A stretch of DNA of 64,000 nucleotides from an uncultured Pseudomonas sp. (GCF_943846705.1 NZ_OX044366.1:434001-498000); one strand, 5' to 3'. Counted from the stretch's first letter, positions 36,750 to 46,697 are shown. Numbers and translations: made by a program. Notes: generated from the sequence alone by a model not told the origin.

Positions 36750-37288
36750 TGACCGCTGACGCAACTAACCCGGACCTGCTGCAGCGCGCCAAGGCGATCA
36801 AACTGGCGATCTTTGACGTCGACGGCGTGCTCACCGACGGCAAGCTGTACTTCCTCGTCGACGGCAGCGAGTTCAAAACCTTCAACACCCTCGACGGCCA
36901 CGGCATCAAAATGCTGATCAACTCAGGGGTACGCACCGCGATTATCAGTGGCCGCAAGACCCCTGTGGTTGAGCGCCGCGCGCAGAACCTGGGTATTCAA
37001 CACCTGTACCAGGGCCGCGAAGACAAACTGGTGGTACTCGATGAGCTGCTCGGCGAACTGGGCCTGGACTACGCACAAGTCGCCTACCTCGGCGACGACC
37101 TGCCCGACCTGCCGGTGATCCGCCGTGTAGGCTTGGGCATGGCAGTCGCCAGCGCCGACGCATTTGTTCGTCAGCATGCCCATGGCGTAACCAGCGCTCG
37201 CGGCGGCGAAGGTGCCGCGCGCGAGTTTTGCGAGCTGATCATGCGCGCCCAAGACACGCTTGAAGCCGCTCAAGCCGCTTACCTATAA
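36749..37288 (+). CDS. kdsC: 3-deoxy-D-manno-octulosonate 8-phosphate phosphatase KdsC
   Basis: A 179-residue capless HAD (C0) tetrameric phosphatase producing KDO. Motif I FDVDGVLTDG (Asp23, Asp25), motif II IISGRKTPVV, motif IV YLGDDLPDLPVI. I used the ATG at 36749 that overlaps the kdsD stop; an in-frame GTG lies one codon earlier. Confidence 0.96.
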   Translation: MTADATNPDLLQRAKAIKLAIFDVDGVLTDGKLYFLVDGSEFKTFNTLDGHGIKMLINSGVRTAIISGRKTPVVERRAQNLGIQHLYQGREDKLVVLDELLGELGLDYAQVAYLGDDLPDLPVIRRVGLGMAVASADAFVRQHAHGVTSARGGEGAAREFCELIMRAQDTLEAAQAAYL

Positions 37289-37296
37289 GGCCGACC

Positions 37297-37866
37297 ATGC
37301 CCCGCAAGCTATTTAACATCGCCTTATTCACCTGCGTCGCCCTGCTGGTGGCAGCGCTCGGCTACTGGAACCTCAGCCCGGAAGGCTTTAGCCAGCAGCC
37401 CAGCAATGCTGCGAGCAACAACGCCATCGACTTTTACGCCACCAATACCTATACCGTGCAGTACCAAGCCGACGGCACGCTGCACTACGAGTTGACAGCC
37501 GACAAGGTCGAACACATCAAGGCCAGCGACATTACGCTGATGGCCAGCCCGAACATGAACCTGTTCCGCGGCACAGAACTGCCCTGGAAAATCCGTAGCG
37601 AGCGCGGCGAAGTCTCGCCCGGTGGCACAGAGGTCGAATTGATCGAGCAGGTGCGCGTCGAACGCACCGACGCCAAAGGTCGCCCGACCATCCTCACCAC
37701 CAGCCGCCTGACCGTATTCCCCGAGAAGGAATATGCGCAAACCCAGCAAGCCGTTAGAATCGAAGCGGCCAATGGGGTGACCACGGCAACAGGAATGAAA
37801 GCGTACATGAATGACGGCCGGATGCTCCTGCTGTCCAACGTAAGAGGTCTGCATGAGGCTCGTTAA
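37297..37866 (+). CDS. lptC: LPS export protein LptC
   Basis: A 189-residue bitopic inner-membrane protein: N-terminal helix (about 6-25), then a periplasmic beta-jellyroll (DFYATNTYTVQYQADGTLHYELTADKVEH split here). It receives LPS from LptB2FG and passes it to LptA. Overlaps lptA by 14 bp. Confidence 0.93.
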   Translation: MPRKLFNIALFTCVALLVAALGYWNLSPEGFSQQPSNAASNNAIDFYATNTYTVQYQADGTLHYELTADKVEHIKASDITLMASPNMNLFRGTELPWKIRSERGEVSPGGTEVELIEQVRVERTDAKGRPTILTTSRLTVFPEKEYAQTQQAVRIEAANGVTTATGMKAYMNDGRMLLLSNVRGLHEAR

Positions 37867-38395
37867 CACCCTCCCCCTACTACTCAGCCTCAGCGCCGCA
37901 CTCGGAAGTGCCAGTGCCTGGGCTCTGCCATCCGACCGCGAACAGCCAATCCGTATTCAGGCCGACAGCGCAGAGCTAGATGACAAACAAGGCGTTGCGG
38001 TTTATCGCGGCGACGTAGTCATCACCCAGGGCAGCATGAAGGTCACCGGCGATACCGTGACCATCACTCAGAACGCCCAGGGCGATGTCGAGGTGTTCAC
38101 TTCCGTCGGCAAACCGGCCTACTACGAACAACTGCCGTCAGCCGACAAGCAGATCGTCAAGGCCTACGGCCTGACCATCCAGTACTTCATGGCCAACGAG
38201 CGCGTGGTGCTGATCGATCAGGCCAAGGTAATCCAGGAAGGCAACACCTTCGAAGGCGAGAAAATCGTCTATGACACCCAGCGCCAGATCGTTAACGCCG
38301 GCCGCGCCACAGGCACCAATGTCACTGCGCCACGCCCGCGTATCGACATGGTGATCCAGCCGAAGAACAAACCAGCCGAACAGCAGGCGCAGTAA
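37853..38395 (+). CDS. lptA: LPS transport periplasmic protein LptA
   Basis: A 180-residue OstA-fold protein with a signal peptide (1-24, ending SAWA) and a jellyroll ([28 protein letters not shown] split). It forms the periplasmic LPS bridge. The P. aeruginosa orthologue is also called LptH. Ends two bases before lptB. Confidence 0.94.
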   Translation: MRLVNTLPLLLSLSAALGSASAWALPSDREQPIRIQADSAELDDKQGVAVYRGDVVITQGSMKVTGDTVTITQNAQGDVEVFTSVGKPAYYEQLPSADKQIVKAYGLTIQYFMANERVVLIDQAKVIQEGNTFEGEKIVYDTQRQIVNAGRATGTNVTAPRPRIDMVIQPKNKPAEQQAQ

Positions 38396-38397
38396 TA

Positions 38398-39123
38398 ATG
38401 GCCACATTGAAAGCCCAACACTTGGCCAAAAGTTACAAAGGCCGCCAGGTCGTGCGCGACGTCAGCCTGAGCATCGACAGTGGACAGATCGTTGGTCTAC
38501 TGGGCCCCAACGGAGCCGGTAAAACCACCTGTTTCTACATGATCGTCGGCCTGGTACAAGCCGACCAAGGCCGCGTGATGATTGATGACCTCGACGTCAG
38601 TCATCAGCCGATGCATGGCCGTGCGCGCGCCGGCATTGGCTATCTGCCGCAGGAAGCCTCGATTTTCCGTAAGCTCAGCGTGGCCAACAACATCATGGCC
38701 ATCCTGGAAACCCGCAAGGACCTCGACGGCGCCGCTCGCCGCAAGGAACTTGAAGGCTTGCTGCAGGAGTTCCACATCAGCCATATCCGCGACAACCTCG
38801 GCATGAGCCTGTCCGGTGGTGAACGCCGCCGCGTGGAAATTGCTCGCGCCCTGGCGACCAACCCCAAATTCATTCTGCTCGACGAGCCGTTCGCCGGCGT
38901 CGACCCGATTTCAGTCGGTGATATCAAGCAGATCATCCACCACCTCAAGGCCAAAGGCATCGGTGTACTGATCACCGACCATAACGTCCGCGAAACCCTG
39001 GATATTTGCGAAATCGCTTATATCGTCAGCGATGGCCAGCTGATTGCGGAAGGTGATGCCGAGACGATTCTGGCCAACCAGACCGTGAAAGAAGTGTATC
39101 TGGGGCATGAGTTCAGGCTGTAA
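38398..39123 (+). CDS. lptB: LPS export ABC transporter ATPase LptB
   Basis: A 241-residue ABC ATPase: Walker [13 protein letters not shown], signature [15 protein letters not shown], Walker [14 protein letters not shown], switch His in [10 protein letters not shown]. It drives LPS extraction from the inner membrane with LptF/LptG (encoded elsewhere). Confidence 0.97.
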   Translation: MATLKAQHLAKSYKGRQVVRDVSLSIDSGQIVGLLGPNGAGKTTCFYMIVGLVQADQGRVMIDDLDVSHQPMHGRARAGIGYLPQEASIFRKLSVANNIMAILETRKDLDGAARRKELEGLLQEFHISHIRDNLGMSLSGGERRRVEIARALATNPKFILLDEPFAGVDPISVGDIKQIIHHLKAKGIGVLITDHNVRETLDICEIAYIVSDGQLIAEGDAETILANQTVKEVYLGHEFRL

Positions 39124-39182
39124 CCACGGCTTTTCTCAAGCCTACTGCAGCCAAGGCTAGGCAAAACCTTTAGAGTCAGGCA

Positions 39183-39219
39183 TATAATTTGCTTCCTGGT
39201 GGCGTTTTTCAAAAACGCC
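39183..39219 (+). promoter_or_regulatory. rpoN leader: -10 box followed by a perfect 19-bp palindrome
   Basis: TATAAT (39183-39188) is followed 12 bp later by GGCGTTTTT-C-AAAAACGCC (39201-39219), a perfect 9+9 inverted repeat around one base, 42 bp before the rpoN ATG. Its place just after a promoter suggests an operator or a 5'-UTR hairpin. No -35 match is obvious. Confidence 0.55.
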
Positions 39220-39261
39220 CTGTAGTGGATTGCGCACAGACGCCGGTAAATAAGGTCTGCA

Positions 39262-40776
39262 ATGAAACCATCGCTAGTCCTGAGAATGGGCCAGCAGCTG
39301 ACGATGACACCGCAGCTGCAACAGGCCATCCGCCTACTCCAACTGTCGACCCTGGATCTACAACAAGAGATCCAGGAAGCCTTGGAGTCCAACCCGATGC
39401 TCGAACGCCAAGAAGAAGGCGATGATTTCGACAACTCGGACCCCATGGCCGATGGCGCAGAAAGCGCGACGCCCAACGAGCAGCCCGAGACGCCCTATCA
39501 AGAAACCACTTACCAGGAAGCCACACAAACCGTGGACAACCTGGAAGAGGGTGATTGGGGGGACCGCATCCCGAACGAACTACCGGTCGACACCGCCTGG
39601 GAAGACATCTACCAGACCAGTGCCAGTAGCCTACCCAGCAGCACCAACGATGACGACGAGTGGGACTTCACCACCCGCACATCCAGTGGCGAGAGCCTAC
39701 AGAGCCACCTGCTCTGGCAACTCAATCTGGCCCCAATGTCAGACAAGGATCGCCTGATCGGCATAACCTTGATCGACTGCATCAACGAACAGGGTTATTT
39801 GGAAGAGACTCTGGAAGAAGTGGTTGAGGCCTTTGACCCAGAACTGGACATCGAGCTCGACGAAGTCGAAGCCGTGCTGCACCGTATTCAGCAGTTCGAG
39901 CCCACCGGCATTGCCGCACGCAACCTCGGTGAATGCCTGCTCCTGCAACTGCGCCAGCTGCCCGCAAACACACCGTGGATGAGCGAAGCCCAGCGCCTCA
40001 CCGGCGACTACCTCGACCTCCTCGGCAGCCGCGACTACAGCCAACTGATGCGCCGCATGAAGCTCAAGGAAGATGAGCTGCGCCAGGTTATCGACCTGAT
40101 TCAGAGCCTCAACCCGCGCCCCGGCTCGCAGATTGAATCCAGCGAGCCGGAATACGTGGTGCCCGACGTGATCGTGCGCAAACACAATGAACGCTGGCTG
40201 GTGGAGCTCAACCAGGAGGCCATGCCGCGCCTGCGGGTCAATGCGCAATACGCCGGTTTTGTGAAGCGTGCCGACTCCAGCGCCGACAACACCTTTATGC
40301 GCAACCAGCTGCAAGAGGCGCGCTGGTTTATCAAAAGCCTGCAAAGCCGCAACGAAACCCTGATGAAGGTCGCCACGCAGATCGTCGAACACCAGCGCGG
40401 CTTCCTCGACTATGGCGATGAGGCCATGAAGCCGCTGGTTCTGCATGACATCGCCGAAGCCGTCGGCATGCACGAATCAACCATTTCGCGGGTCACCACG
40501 CAAAAGTTCATGCACACCCCGCGCGGTATTTACGAACTGAAATACTTCTTCTCCAGCCACGTCAGCACCTCTGAAGGCGGTGAATGTTCGTCCACCGCGA
40601 TCCGCGCCATCATCAAAAAACTGGTCGCAGCGGAAAATGCGAAAAAGCCGTTGAGTGACAGCAAGATCGCTGGTCTACTGGAGGCACAAGGTATTCAAGT
40701 CGCTCGCCGCACGGTCGCCAAATACCGTGAGTCCCTCGGCATTGCGCCCTCCAGCGAGCGCAAACGATTGATTTAA
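39262..40776 (+). CDS. rpoN: RNA polymerase sigma-54 factor RpoN
   Basis: A 504-residue sigma-54. The Q-rich N-terminal activator-response region ([25 protein letters not shown] split) is followed by an acidic region II (about 45-140), core-binding domain, HTH ([19 protein letters not shown]) and the invariant RpoN box [10 protein letters not shown] (481-490). It directs enhancer-dependent genes for nitrogen, flagella, pili and more. Regulators of the nitrogen PTS follow in the same direction, as in other proteobacteria. Confidence 0.98.
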   Translation: MKPSLVLRMGQQLTMTPQLQQAIRLLQLSTLDLQQEIQEALESNPMLERQEEGDDFDNSDPMADGAESATPNEQPETPYQETTYQEATQTVDNLEEGDWGDRIPNELPVDTAWEDIYQTSASSLPSSTNDDDEWDFTTRTSSGESLQSHLLWQLNLAPMSDKDRLIGITLIDCINEQGYLEETLEEVVEAFDPELDIELDEVEAVLHRIQQFEPTGIAARNLGECLLLQLRQLPANTPWMSEAQRLTGDYLDLLGSRDYSQLMRRMKLKEDELRQVIDLIQSLNPRPGSQIESSEPEYVVPDVIVRKHNERWLVELNQEAMPRLRVNAQYAGFVKRADSSADNTFMRNQLQEARWFIKSLQSRNETLMKVATQIVEHQRGFLDYGDEAMKPLVLHDIAEAVGMHESTISRVTTQKFMHTPRGIYELKYFFSSHVSTSEGGECSSTAIRAIIKKLVAAENAKKPLSDSKIAGLLEAQGIQVARRTVAKYRESLGIAPSSERKRLI

Positions 40777-40778
40777 GC

Positions 40779-40898
40779 GGCAGAACAAGGAAGACAGATC
40801 GCACCGCGCAGAACACGTCAGGCTCGGTCTTATCGCTCAACAGCCATACAGCTCTGAGCAATCAGCGTAAACCCTGATACGTTCTGCCTACGTCTTCC
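40779..40898 (+). other. Interleaved complementary segments in the rpoN-hpf gap
   Basis: GGCAGAAC (40779-40786) is complementary to GTTCTGCC (40881-40888). GGAAGAC (40789-40795) is complementary to GTCTTCC (40892-40898). Because the pairs are interleaved, they can form only a pseudoknot or two alternative folds. The 189-bp gap has no ORF of note. Possible mRNA switch or regulatory RNA; unproven. Confidence 0.35.
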
Positions 40899-40965
40899 AT
40901 GCCACAGTGTTCCGGCGGCAGGCCTCTCGCCTGTCTCTTACACACGGTAACAAGGAGAAAGCGGT

Positions 40966-41274
40966 ATGCAAGTCAACATCAGTGGACACCAGCTGGATGT
41001 GACCGACGCCCTGCGCGACTATATCGGCGAAAAACTCGGCCGATTAGAACGCCACTTCGACAAGATCACCAACGTACAAGTCATCATGGAGGTCGAGAAA
41101 CTCAAGCAGAAAATCGAAGCGACCCTGCATATTGCAGGCGGTGAAGTGGTCGCCAATGCCGAGCATAACGACATGTACGCCGCCATCGATTTACTGACTG
41201 ACAAACTCGATCGACAACTCATCAAATACAAGGAAAAACAGCTCGATCGTCAACAGGGCGCCATGTCCCGCTGA
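40966..41274 (+). CDS. hpf: Ribosome hibernation promoting factor HPF (short form)
   Basis: A 102-residue beta-alpha-beta-beta-beta-alpha protein (MQVNISGHQLDVTDALRDYI; basic C-terminus KYKEKQLDRQQG). It binds the 30S mRNA/tRNA channel and promotes 100S dimers in stationary phase. AAGGAG is 9 nt upstream. Classic neighbour of rpoN. Confidence 0.95.
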   Translation: MQVNISGHQLDVTDALRDYIGEKLGRLERHFDKITNVQVIMEVEKLKQKIEATLHIAGGEVVANAEHNDMYAAIDLLTDKLDRQLIKYKEKQLDRQQGAMSR

Positions 41275-41289
41275 CGTCGTCTATCTCCT

Positions 41290-41763
41290 ATGATCCGACT
41301 TGAAACCATCCTGACCCCCGGCCGTTCCTTGGTGAACGTGCCGGGCGGCAGCAAAAAACGTGTTCTCGAACAAATTGCCAACCTGGTGGCGCGCGAGCTG
41401 CCTGACCTGGACGGCCAAGATATTTTCGAAAGCCTGATTGCCCGTGAAAAACTCGGCTCGACCGGCTTTGGCAATGGCATCGCCATTCCGCACTGCCGCT
41501 TACCGGGTTGTACCGCACCGATCAGCGCCTTACTGCGCCTGGACGCAGCAGTGGACTTCGACGCCATCGACGGCGCGCCAGTCGACCTGCTGTTTGTGCT
41601 GCTGGTACCAGAAGCCGCCACTGATGCTCACCTAGAATTGCTTCGGCAGATAGCCAGCATGCTCGACCGCAGCGATGTTCGCGCCAGCCTGCGCCAAGCC
41701 GAAAGCAGCGAAACCTTGTATCAAGTGGTCGTCGACATACAAAGCCAACTCAATAGAGCCTGA
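41290..41763 (+). CDS. ptsN: Nitrogen PTS EIIA component PtsN
   Basis: A 157-residue EIIA-Ntr protein; the phosphorylated His is His68 in [10 protein letters not shown]. It accepts phosphate from PtsO and regulates K+ uptake, carbon storage and stress responses rather than sugar import. 15 bp after hpf, 2 bp before rapZ. Confidence 0.95.
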   Translation: MIRLETILTPGRSLVNVPGGSKKRVLEQIANLVARELPDLDGQDIFESLIAREKLGSTGFGNGIAIPHCRLPGCTAPISALLRLDAAVDFDAIDGAPVDLLFVLLVPEAATDAHLELLRQIASMLDRSDVRASLRQAESSETLYQVVVDIQSQLNRA

Positions 41764-41765
41764 GC

Positions 41766-42623
41766 ATGCGCCTGATCATCGTTAGCGGTCGTTCCGGCTC
41801 CGGTAAGAGCACGGCCCTCGATGTACTCGAGGACAACGGTTTCTACTGCATCGACAACCTGCCCGCCGGGCTGCTGCCTGAACTGGCTGAGCGCGCCCTG
41901 CTGCATACTGAGCTGCTGCATCCGCAGGTCGCGGTATCCATTGATGCGCGCAACTTGCCGAGCCATCTCAAGCGCTTCCCCGAGCTGCTCGAAGAAGTTC
42001 GCGCCCGGCACATCAAGTGCGATGTGCTCTACCTGGACGCCGACGAAGAAACCCTGCTCAAGCGCTTTTCGGAAACCCGCAGACGCCACCCACTGACCAA
42101 CGAGAGTCGCTCGCTGGCTGAAGCCATCGCCGATGAAAGCGCGCTGCTGGGGCCAATCACTGACTTGGCCGACCTGAAGATCGACACCACTCACCTCAAC
42201 CTGTACCAGCTGCGGGACAGCCTCAAACTGCGCCTGCTCAACCAGCCTGAGCCAGGTACCGCATTTCTGCTCGAATCCTTTGGTTTCAAGCGCGGCATGC
42301 CGGTGGACGCCGACCTAGTGTTCGATGTGCGCTGCCTGCCCAATCCCTACTGGAAGCCCGATTTACGTGATTTCTCTGGGTTGGATCAGCCGGTAGTCGA
42401 GTACCTCACAGCCCAGGCCGATGTCGAAGACATGTACCAGGACATCCTCGCCTACCTGACCAAATGGCTACCGCGCTTTGCCGCCAGCAACCGCGCCTAT
42501 GTCACAGTAGCGATAGGCTGTACCGGCGGACACCACCGCTCGGTATACCTGGCCAATCGTTTGGGTGAAACCCTCAAACCCATCCTGAAAAACGTTCAGA
42601 TTCGCCACCGCGACCTCAGTTAA
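41766..42623 (+). CDS. rapZ: RNase adapter protein / nucleotide-binding protein RapZ
   Basis: A 285-residue YvcJ/RapZ protein with P-loop GRSGSGKST (8-16), Walker-B-like VLYLDAD and the C-terminal [12 protein letters not shown] metabolite-binding loop. In E. coli it controls GlmZ sRNA decay; in Pseudomonas the target is uncertain. Confidence 0.95.
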   Translation: MRLIIVSGRSGSGKSTALDVLEDNGFYCIDNLPAGLLPELAERALLHTELLHPQVAVSIDARNLPSHLKRFPELLEEVRARHIKCDVLYLDADEETLLKRFSETRRRHPLTNESRSLAEAIADESALLGPITDLADLKIDTTHLNLYQLRDSLKLRLLNQPEPGTAFLLESFGFKRGMPVDADLVFDVRCLPNPYWKPDLRDFSGLDQPVVEYLTAQADVEDMYQDILAYLTKWLPRFAASNRAYVTVAIGCTGGHHRSVYLANRLGETLKPILKNVQIRHRDLS

Positions 42624-42635
42624 GGAATTGCCGCG

Positions 42636-42908
42636 ATGCCCGCCTGCGAAATCATCATTATCAACAAGCTTGGCCTGCATGCCCGTGCCGCAGCCAAATT
42701 TGTTGGCGTTGCCGGGCGCTATCCTTGCCAGGTCAGAGTCGGCCGCAGCGCCGACAGCCTGGTTGATGGCAAAAGCATCATGGCGGTGATGATGCTCGCC
42801 GCCGGCAAAGGCACTGGCGTGCATCTGCATACTGAAGGTGAGCAGGATGCCGAAGCGCTGCACGCGCTAAGCGAGTTGATCAACAACTACTTCGATGAGG
42901 GCGAGTAA
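42636..42908 (+). CDS. ptsO: Nitrogen PTS phosphocarrier NPr (PtsO)
   Basis: A 90-residue HPr-like protein. His15 in KLGLHARAAAKFV is the phosphorylation site; the regulatory-serine region reads DGKSIMAVMMLAA. It relays phosphate from PtsP to PtsN. Last gene of the cluster, followed by a strong terminator. Confidence 0.95.
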   Translation: MPACEIIIINKLGLHARAAAKFVGVAGRYPCQVRVGRSADSLVDGKSIMAVMMLAAGKGTGVHLHTEGEQDAEALHALSELINNYFDEGE

Positions 42909-42920
42909 ACCGCCTGTAAT

Positions 42921-42957
42921 AAAAAGGGCTGCCCAGGTAAATGGGCAGCCCTTTTTT
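42921..42957. terminator. Strong bidirectional terminator (ptsO / pmbA)
   Basis: AAAAAGGGCTGCCC, 8-nt loop, GGGCAGCCCTTTTTT. Perfect stem with A and T tracts either side, between convergent genes. Confidence 0.95.
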
Positions 42958-42969
42958 GTGCCCTCACGC

Positions 42970-44316
42970 TTAGCTACCGGCCACCGTCATGCGCTCGATC
43001 AGCACCGAACCGGTGCGGATATTACTGCGCAGCTCCAGATCACTGCCCACCGCGACAATTTGCCTGAACATGTCACGCAGGTTGCCGGCGATAGTGACCT
43101 CTTGAACCGGGAACTGGATTTCACCGTTTTCCACCCAATAACCGCCGGCACCGCGCGAGTAATCACCGGTGACCATATTCAGGCCCTGGCCCATCAGCTC
43201 GGTGACCAGCAGACCGCGCCCCATACGTTTGAGCAGCGCCTGCAGATCTTCATCACCATGGCTGACGAACAGGTTATGCACGCCACCAGAGTTGGCGGTG
43301 CTAGGCATGCCCAGCTTGCGCCCGGAATAGGTCCCCAGCACATAGGACTGCAGTTCGCCACGTTCGACAAAGGATTTGGCATAGGTCGCCAGGCCGTCAC
43401 CATCGAAGGCCGCACTGCCCAGTGCACGTGGAATATGTGGGCGCTCATCGATGGTCAGCCACTCGGGAAACAGTTGCTGCCCCAGTGTCCCCTCAAGAAA
43501 TGACGACTTGCGGTACAAATTGCCACCGGAAATAGCCGCCAGAAAGCTGCCAAACAGCCCGCCCGCCAGCTCGGCAGCAAATAGCACCGGCACTTCACAG
43601 GTAGGCACCGGGCGCGCGCCCAGACGGCTCACCGCGCGTTCGGCAGCGCGGCGGCCAATGCTGCCGGCATCCGCCAGTAGCTCCCCCTGGCGATTGACGT
43701 CGTACCAGTAGTCACGCTGCATCTGCCCGTCCGCTTCGGCGATCATTACGCAGCTCAGGCTGTGACGCGTACTGGCATAGCCGCTGACAAAACCATGACT
43801 ATTGCCATACACCCGGCAGCCCTGATGGGTATTGAGGGTGGTGCCATCGGCGTTCTTGATCCGCTGGTCCGCGGCAAAGGCCGCAGCCTCGCAGTTCAGC
43901 GCTTGCTCGATGGCCTGCTCCGGGGTGATCGACCAGGCGTGATACAGATCCAGCTGCGGCAACTCGCGAGCCATCAGTCCGGCATCCGCTAGCCCGGCGC
44001 ATTCATCCTCGGAGGCGTGCTTGGCAATCGCCAAGGCCGCCGCGACCGTTTCGCGAATCGCCGCCTCACCACTGGCAGAAGTACTGGCCGAGCCCTTGCG
44101 CTGACCGACATACAGAGTGATGCCAAAACCCTGGTCACGGTTGAACTCAACTGTTTCTACTTCGCCCTGGCGCACCGTGGTGGACAAACCCTGCTCCACC
44201 GATACAGCCACCTCGCAGGCGCTGGCACCCTGCTTTTTCGCTTCGGCAATAATCTGCTCCACCTGCGCCTGTAATGAAGGCACGGCCTGGGGCCCGACGA
44301 TGTCTACTGCACTCAT
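42970..44316 (-). CDS. pmbA: Metalloprotease subunit PmbA/TldE
   Basis: A 448-residue TldD/PmbA-family protein. As expected for the E subunit, it lacks an HExxxH zinc site but retains family blocks (GFGITLYVGQRKGSASTS; CEVPVLFAAELAGGLFGSF; NSGGVHNLFVSHG). With TldD it forms a heterodimeric protease that trims modified peptides (microcin B17 in E. coli) and CcdA. I chose the ATG giving MSAVDIVGPQ. Divergent from darP. Confidence 0.93.
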   Translation of the reverse strand: MSAVDIVGPQAVPSLQAQVEQIIAEAKKQGASACEVAVSVEQGLSTTVRQGEVETVEFNRDQGFGITLYVGQRKGSASTSASGEAAIRETVAAALAIAKHASEDECAGLADAGLMARELPQLDLYHAWSITPEQAIEQALNCEAAAFAADQRIKNADGTTLNTHQGCRVYGNSHGFVSGYASTRHSLSCVMIAEADGQMQRDYWYDVNRQGELLADAGSIGRRAAERAVSRLGARPVPTCEVPVLFAAELAGGLFGSFLAAISGGNLYRKSSFLEGTLGQQLFPEWLTIDERPHIPRALGSAAFDGDGLATYAKSFVERGELQSYVLGTYSGRKLGMPSTANSGGVHNLFVSHGDEDLQALLKRMGRGLLVTELMGQGLNMVTGDYSRGAGGYWVENGEIQFPVQEVTIAGNLRDMFRQIVAVGSDLELRSNIRTGSVLIERMTVAGS

Positions 44317-44419
44317 AAAAACTCCTGAACGATAAGCGGCAAGCGCGACCACAGAGGCCAGACGCTTACAGCTGGAAACTTGCTGCTATCATGGCGGCGT
44401 TTTCCACTGGACCGCCACC

Positions 44420-44938
44420 ATGTCTGAATACCTTGACGACTTCTCCGGCGAGAAGAGTAAAACCCAAGTCAAACGCGAGTTTCATGCGTTACAAGACCTG
44501 GGGCAACGCCTGACCACCCTGAAGCTTGATCTGCTGAACAAGCTACCGCTGACCGACGAGCTGCGCCGCGCACTTGCCGAAGCACCCAAGCACACCGCCA
44601 ATGCGGCGAAAAAACGCCACGTGCAGTTCATCGGCAAACTGATGCGCGACCAGGACGTCGAATCCATCCTGACCCTGCTTGACCAGCTGGATGCTTCCAC
44701 ACGTCAGTACAACGAACGTTTTCATAACCTGGAGCGTTGGCGCGACCGTTTGATCAACGGTAACGATGACACCCTGGAAGCCTTTGTTAGCCAGTATGCC
44801 GAAGCGGACCGCCAACACCTGCGCCAGCTGATCCGCCAAGCGCAACACGAACTGGCACAGAACAAAGCGCCGGCGGCTTCACGGAAAATCTTCAAATACA
44901 TCCGTGAACTGGATGAGGCTCAGCGCGGCTTGCGTTGA
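44420..44938 (+). CDS. darP: Ribosome-associated protein DarP (YjgA, DUF615)
   Basis: A 172-residue highly charged helical protein ([19 protein letters not shown] is typical). It binds late 50S precursors to assist peptidyl-transferase-centre maturation in E. coli. Sits between the divergent pmbA and the tldD operon. Confidence 0.92.
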   Translation: MSEYLDDFSGEKSKTQVKREFHALQDLGQRLTTLKLDLLNKLPLTDELRRALAEAPKHTANAAKKRHVQFIGKLMRDQDVESILTLLDQLDASTRQYNERFHNLERWRDRLINGNDDTLEAFVSQYAEADRQHLRQLIRQAQHELAQNKAPAASRKIFKYIRELDEAQRGLR

Positions 44939-44951
44939 GCCCGTACCAATC

Positions 44952-45010
44952 CGCAACCTAGTATGTAGGTTGCGATGAACGTGCCGAAGCCCAATGCAAT
45001 ATTGGGCTTC
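44952..45010. terminator. Two consecutive hairpins between darP and the tldD operon
   Basis: CGCAACCTA / TAGGTTGCG (44952-44974, 5-nt loop) and GAAGCCCAAT / ATTGGGCTTC (44986-45010, 5-nt loop) are both perfect. Located between convergent transcripts, so they may terminate both. The sequence also resembles degraded GTAGGTTGGGC-type dispersed repeats of proteobacteria. Confidence 0.6.
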
Positions 45011-45024
45011 AACAAGGCGCGGGG

Positions 45025-45234
45025 CTAAACGCTGTACAGCCAGTAGACAAAACCACCCAGCACTACAACAATCATCTCAACAAACCCTAGGGTGCCTAAC
45101 CAACGCACACTGCGCACGGTCTTGCTTGGACGAATTCGCCCAAGCGAAAGCACGATAATCGTCCAGCGGCCCAGCGAATAGCACAGCTGTTCAAAGAACC
45201 AACCGAATAGCAGTTCGCCAAGCAGCTCAGCCAC
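45025..45234 (-). CDS. Small hypothetical membrane protein downstream of tldD
   Basis: A 69-residue ORF starting with GTG, 3 bp after the tldD stop. It has a hydrophobic, aromatic N-terminus (ELLFGWFFEQLCYSLGRWTIIVLSL), a short basic loop (RIRPSKTVRSVR) and a second helix (FVEMIVVVLGGFVYWLYSV), so probably two membrane segments. I do not recognise a family. The ribosome-binding site is weak, so translation would rely on coupling to tldD. Confidence 0.6.
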   Translation of the reverse strand: MAELLGELLFGWFFEQLCYSLGRWTIIVLSLGRIRPSKTVRSVRWLGTLGFVEMIVVVLGGFVYWLYSV

Positions 45235-45237
45235 AAC

Positions 45238-46695
45238 CTACGCCCCCGTACCGCCCACGGTAATCGCATCAATCTTCAGCGTCGGCTGGCCAACACCTAC
45301 CGGCACTGACTGGCCATCCTTGCCGCAGGTGCCTACGCCACTGTCCAGCGCCAGGTCGTTGCCGACCATCGACACCCGACTCATGGCTTCCGGGCCATTG
45401 CCGATCAGGGTCGCACCTTTGACCGGCGCGGTGATTTTTCCGTCCTCAATCAGGTAGGCCTCGCTGGTGGAGAAGACGAACTTGCCGCTGGTGATGTCGA
45501 CCTGGCCGCCGCCGAGATTGGCGCAGTAGATGCCCTTCTTCACCGAGCGGATGATTTCTTCCGGATCGCTCTCGCCAGCCAACATATAGGTGTTGGTCAT
45601 GCGCGGCATCGGCAGGTGCGCATAAGACTCACGCCGGCCGTTACCCGTAGCCGCCACGCCCATCAGGCGCGCATTCAGCTTGTCCTGCATATAGCCCTTG
45701 AGCACACCGTTTTCGATCAGCGTGGTGCACTGGGTCTGGGTGCCTTCATCGTCCATGCTCAGTGAGCCACGGCGCTCAAACAAGGTGCCGTCATCGACGA
45801 TGGTGCACAGGCTGGAGGCGACTTTCTCGCCCATTTTGCCGCTATAGGCCGAGCTGCCCTTGCGATTGAAGTCGCCCTCCAGACCATGGCCGACCGCCTC
45901 GTGCAGCAGCACGCCGGACCAGCCCGCGCCCATCACCACCGGCATGCTGCCAGCGGGTGCTGGAATCGCTTCCAGGTTAACCAGCGCCTGGCGTAGCGCC
46001 TCACGGGCATAGCCCATGGCGCGCTCTTCGTTATTGCTGGTCTGCTCAAGGAAATAACGGTAATCGGTGCGCCCGCCGCCGCCATGACCGCCACGCTCGC
46101 GGCGACCGTTTTGCTCGACTATCACGCTGACATTGAAGCGCACCAGCGGCCGGATATCGGCCCCCAGGCTGCCGTCAGCCGCCGCGACGAGAATGCGATC
46201 CCAGACGCCCGCCAGGCTGACCGAGACCTGCTGAATACGTGGATCGAGGGCGCGGGTGGCGACATCGATGCGCTTCAGCAACTCGACCTTTTCCGCCCGC
46301 CCCAGCACATCCAGCGGGTTGTCCTGGGCATACAGCGGTTTAACCAGCGGGCTATTGAAAGCCTGCACGCGGGCACTTTGCCCAGCCCGAGCAATCGAGC
46401 GCGCAGCGCGTGCGGCCTGGCTCAGGGCATCGGCGGTGATCGCGTTACTGTAGGCAAAGCCGGTTTTCTCACCCGACTGCGCACGTACGCCGACACCCTG
46501 ATCGAGGTTGAAGCTGCCTTCCTTGACGATGCCATCTTCCAGTGCCCAGGTTTCTGAAACCTGGCTCTGAAAGTACAGGTCAGCCGCATCAATCCCCGGC
46601 CCGGCCAACTCAACCAAGACCGCGGGCAGGTGGTCAAGGGTCAACCCACCGGGGCCGAGCAGATGCTCACTGACGGATACCAACTTATCGCTCAT
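45238..46695 (-). CDS. tldD: Metalloprotease TldD
   Basis: A 485-residue catalytic subunit of the TldD/TldE protease with the zinc motif [11 protein letters not shown] (HExxxH) and downstream blocks ([26 protein letters not shown] split). Partner of PmbA encoded 0.9 kb away. The GGAG ribosome-binding site is inside the nitrilase gene end (2-bp gap). Confidence 0.95.
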   Translation of the reverse strand: MSDKLVSVSEHLLGPGGLTLDHLPAVLVELAGPGIDAADLYFQSQVSETWALEDGIVKEGSFNLDQGVGVRAQSGEKTGFAYSNAITADALSQAARAARSIARAGQSARVQAFNSPLVKPLYAQDNPLDVLGRAEKVELLKRIDVATRALDPRIQQVSVSLAGVWDRILVAAADGSLGADIRPLVRFNVSVIVEQNGRRERGGHGGGGRTDYRYFLEQTSNNEERAMGYAREALRQALVNLEAIPAPAGSMPVVMGAGWSGVLLHEAVGHGLEGDFNRKGSSAYSGKMGEKVASSLCTIVDDGTLFERRGSLSMDDEGTQTQCTTLIENGVLKGYMQDKLNARLMGVAATGNGRRESYAHLPMPRMTNTYMLAGESDPEEIIRSVKKGIYCANLGGGQVDITSGKFVFSTSEAYLIEDGKITAPVKGATLIGNGPEAMSRVSMVGNDLALDSGVGTCGKDGQSVPVGVGQPTLKIDAITVGGTGA

Positions 46696-46697
46696 AA

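Noticed and set aside
35750..36901. Minus-strand ORF opposite kdsD
   Set aside because: Ser/Arg-rich shadow of the SIS-CBS coding sequence.
40899..40965. Sigma-54 promoter before hpf
   Set aside because: No TGGCAC-N5-TTGC match with correct GG/GC spacing was found.
44339..44419. tRNA or small RNA gene between pmbA and darP
   Set aside because: No cloverleaf or terminator is visible; only about 100 bp of promoter-like sequence.
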